A stretch of 64,000 nt of DNA from Bin87 sp965220105. Its GTDB lineage: Bacteria; Chloroflexota; Dehalococcoidia; Lucifugimonadales; UBA3495. Below the pieces are notes generated by a model. That model made no database searches, was not told the origin of the DNA, and was given only the letters and a program-made list of their open reading frames with translations. How positions within the stretch are numbered: the stretch's first letter is position 1; every line of letters starts with the position of its first letter. The translations under genes were made by a program, and so were the position numbers. This document shows positions 62,209-64,000 of the stretch, one piece after another. The stretch spans positions 806,001-870,000 of the forward strand of contig OZ244811.1 of the NCBI GenBank assembly GCA_965220105.1. The letters are read 5' to 3'.

Positions 62209-62942
62209 TTGGTGGGTCCGTTGACCGTCAGGCCGGGAATCGCGTCGCCGCCGTCGTACCGAACCCATCCGCCGCCGGAATAAACGGTAACTCGCCCGGA
62301 GCCGAGCGCCCGAGCGCCGGACGCCTCCAGCAACACCCCCGTCGCGCCGTCAATCCCGAGGACAGTGAGAGGGCGCGCATCGCTGTTGGCCACTTGCTCC
62401 GATACCGCTGCGGGGTCGCTGCGTTCGTGGTGGGGCAGCGTCATTACGCCGGGAACCAGGGCTAGGCCCGGAGATGCGGAGCCGGCGGCGGCGGGGCGAC
62501 GCATCAACTGGCCCATCACCATGGCGCCGGCGCTGGAACCGGCAAGGGTTGCGCCACGGTTGGCAGCGGCTACAACCGCCTCCAGAAACGGTGAATCGGC
62601 AAGCACCGACCGGAGATGGTCCGGACTGCCGCCCGTGAAGTAGATGACATCTGCATCGGCCACCTGCGACACCAACGCAGAATCGTTGGCGCCAGACCGA
62701 TCGACGAGGTCCACGCCGTGGGCCAGCGCTCCCAGGCCGGTGAAGTGCCGCACGCCGTTGGAGGCGGCAAGCCGCGGGTTCTCGAAAGCGGCCGCGGTTG
62801 GTATGATGGCAACGGCGGGAGGTTGCCGGTCCGTCAGGGAGAGGAGTGCGCGGTCCATCTCGGTACAGGTCGGGCGAAATTCGTCGCCGCCGACCAACAG
62901 AACGCGACGCAGTCCGGGGGTTGTTGTTTGAACGCCACTCAT
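62205..62942 (-). CDS. Peptidase S51 / cyanophycinase-like protein (245 aa)
   Basis: Flavodoxin-like serine hydrolase. Family motifs are LVGGDEF at the first strand, YFTGGSPDHL, and the nucleophile elbow AGSSAGAMVMG with the catalytic Ser; PHHERSDP supplies a His. No cyanophycin synthetase is nearby, so it is probably a general Asp-peptide or related hydrolase. ATG at 62942. Confidence 0.82.
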   Translation of the reverse strand: MSGVQTTTPGLRRVLLVGGDEFRPTCTEMDRALLSLTDRQPPAVAIIPTAAAFENPRLAASNGVRHFTGLGALAHGVDLVDRSGANDSALVSQVADADVIYFTGGSPDHLRSVLADSPFLEAVVAAANRGATLAGSSAGAMVMGQLMRRPAAAGSASPGLALVPGVMTLPHHERSDPAAVSEQVANSDARPLTVLGIDGATGVLLEASGARALGSGRVTVYSGGGWVRYDGGDAIPGLTVNGPTN

Positions 62943-62979
62943 GCTGATTACCGCCTGCTCGCTCCAGAATGGAGGAAAG

Positions 62980-63381
62980 ATGTTTGATTATATCCACCAC
63001 GTCCGAATCCTTGTCCACGACGCCGACGAGATGGCCCGGTACATCGAGGAGAACTTTGGTTTGACGCCGGAGAAAATCCAGGTGTATGAAGCCAGGGGGA
63101 TGAAAAACGCCATCTACAAGGTCGGGCAGACCAACGTTGAATTCACGGAACCGCTGGACATGAACTCGGCCATGGGCCAGTATCTCACGACCTTTGGCCC
63201 CGGCCCTTACCACATGGCGTTCGGCGTGTCGGGAATTGAGGAAAAGGCGGCGGAGCTGTCCGCCAAGGGCAACGAAATGCGCGGCGAGAACGGGTTGTCC
63301 CGCAGCGCCGAAGGGTACCTGACCGCCAATATCGCGGCGGCCAGCGGCCTGGGGTTTCCTTTTCAACTGGCTGAGGGTTAA
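62980..63381 (+). CDS. VOC (glyoxalase/methylmalonyl-CoA epimerase-like) protein (133 aa)
   Basis: Two beta-alpha-beta-beta-beta units: the first with IHHVRILVHDADEMARYIEE, the second with PYHMAFGVSGIEEKAAEL. Metal-ligand positions are the first His pair, His in YHMAF and the final Glu of QLAEG. The start is ATG at 62980 with GGAGG upstream. It is paralogous to the next gene; a methylmalonyl-CoA epimerase role is plausible but unproven. Confidence 0.82.
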   Translation: MFDYIHHVRILVHDADEMARYIEENFGLTPEKIQVYEARGMKNAIYKVGQTNVEFTEPLDMNSAMGQYLTTFGPGPYHMAFGVSGIEEKAAELSAKGNEMRGENGLSRSAEGYLTANIAAASGLGFPFQLAEG

Positions 63382-63458
63382 ATCGGACAGTCCAGTGTCG
63401 ATCGTTTGGCGACGGCCCAAACCACAGAACACCGGCGTGCATCACGCAGGAGGCGATC

Positions 63459-63860
63459 ATGTTGCAATCCATCCATCACATCCACTACGTGGTCCGCGAC
63501 CGCGACGCGATGGTCGACTACATCCGCGATAATTTCGGGATGGAGCCCGATGACCTGAACGTTATCGAAGGACGCGGCATGAAGGACGCCATGTATCGGG
63601 TTGGCGAAACGTTGATCGAAATTACCGAACCGCTGGACCCGGATTCCGGTATCGGGAAACACCTGGTCGATCACGGGCCCGGAGTGTACCACGTGGCATT
63701 TGGGGTGGACGACGTTCGGCAGGTGGCGGCGGACCTGGCAGCCAGGGGCAACCGGTTGCGCGGCGAGGGCGGGGTCACCCAGAGCCCCCGGGGTTACACA
63801 ACGGCCAACATCGACCCGGACGACAGCCTCGGGTTGTGGTTCCAACTGGCCGAGGGATAA
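63459..63860 (+). CDS. VOC protein, tandem paralogue (133 aa)
   Basis: Same length and layout as the preceding gene: IHHIHYVVRDRDAMVDYIRD, VYHVAFGVDDVRQVAADLAA, final QLAEG. About half the residues agree between the two, so the pair arose by duplication and may form a heterodimer. The start is ATG at 63459 with AGGAGG upstream. Confidence 0.82.
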   Translation: MLQSIHHIHYVVRDRDAMVDYIRDNFGMEPDDLNVIEGRGMKDAMYRVGETLIEITEPLDPDSGIGKHLVDHGPGVYHVAFGVDDVRQVAADLAARGNRLRGEGGVTQSPRGYTTANIDPDDSLGLWFQLAEG

Positions 63861-63870
63861 ACGGAAGCAT

Positions 63871-63900
63871 AACGTTGGGTTGTGCAACGTTGGGTTGTGC
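63871..63900. repeat. 15-base direct repeat, two copies
   Basis: AACGTTGGGTTGTGC occurs twice head to tail. The second copy ends in TGCTAGGAT, a weak extended -10, upstream of the partial gene at 63951. Confidence 0.75.
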
Positions 63901-63950
63901 TAGGATGCGACCCTTAGGCAAATCAAGACCCCGATTGCGGACAGATTGGA

Positions 63951-64000
63951 ATGTTAGTCAAAGACACGGTAGCGAAAGCCCTGTCGGATGCGCTCGAAAG
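63951..64000 (+). CDS. Start of a gene cut by the window edge, possibly argS
   Basis: ATG at 63951 opens a frame reading MLVKDTVAKALSDALE to the window end. This opening resembles the N-terminal additional domain of some arginyl-tRNA synthetases, but 16 residues cannot decide. Confidence 0.35.
   Translation, partial: MLVKDTVAKALSDALE

Overview
The window is GC-rich, densely packed bacterial chromosome. No rRNA, plasmid or phage module is present. Several features point to a member of the Chloroflexota, probably near the SAR202/Dehalococcoidia lineages: a glycosyltransferase fused to a DUF2298 'YYY' protein, an F420-type luciferase-like oxidoreductase, an 11-subunit complex I operon without NuoE/F/G, a UGSC-family protein, DUF3179, and a large-type SRP RNA. 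The assignment is an inference from gene content; no 16S gene is present to confirm it.

Layout. 1-7.3 kb (mostly minus strand): the 5' end of a tRNA-Ser, a DUF3179 lipoprotein with an in-frame UGA, a DUF3800 protein, bL25, a small SWIM zinc-finger protein, fabF, folC and an NmrA-like epimerase. 7.5-13.5 kb (plus): an LLM oxidoreductase, then an overlapping set of B12-binding radical SAM enzyme, second fabF and recJ. 13.5-16.3 kb (minus): lgt, ispE, rsmA. 16.3-16.6 kb: SRP RNA. 16.8-18.3 kb: the polyamine genes speH and speE. 18.3-20.9 kb (minus): thioesterase, trmD, amidohydrolase. 21.2-24.1 kb: a beta-propeller lipoprotein, a flavin reductase-like protein and a CinA/nucleotidylyltransferase fusion. 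24.4-36.3 kb: a nuoABCDHIJKLMN operon that also carries two HicB-like small proteins and a small Cys-rich protein. 36.3-44.3 kb: a LOG-like protein, enolase, GAPDH and a 1574-residue membrane glycosyltransferase. 44.5-46.7 kb: small membrane proteins and a Gfo/Idh/MocA oxidoreductase. 47.2-52.9 kb (minus): rplI-dnaB-dnaD-like-tandem dnaC-like, continuing without a gap through a 31-codon ORF into a UGSC-family pair whose second member also has an in-frame UGA. 53-55.3 kb: palindromic repeats, tenA, three tRNAs and two small-peptide loci beside an AT-rich island. 55.5-64 kb: CoA transferase, hisS, cyclase, GlcG-like protein, a hisF-HAD-hisIE operon, an S51-like peptidase, two VOC proteins and the start of a further gene.

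The main result is two probable selenoproteins. In both, a TGA sits where the family's redox Cys (DUF3179) or Sec (UGSC) belongs, the reading frame continues with family sequence, and a compact hairpin with a G in the first two loop bases lies about 20 nt downstream, as expected of a bacterial SECIS. Without recoding, both would be annotated as broken genes. Other notable points are a helicase loader with two AAA+ modules, tight stop-start coupling of the replication genes to the UGSC pair, small ORFs absent from ordinary gene calls, and a complex I operon that must use an electron donor other than an adjacent NuoEFG module.

Promoters are often of the extended -10 type (TGnTATAAT). Intergenic space is rich in palindromic repeats of a few recurring families.
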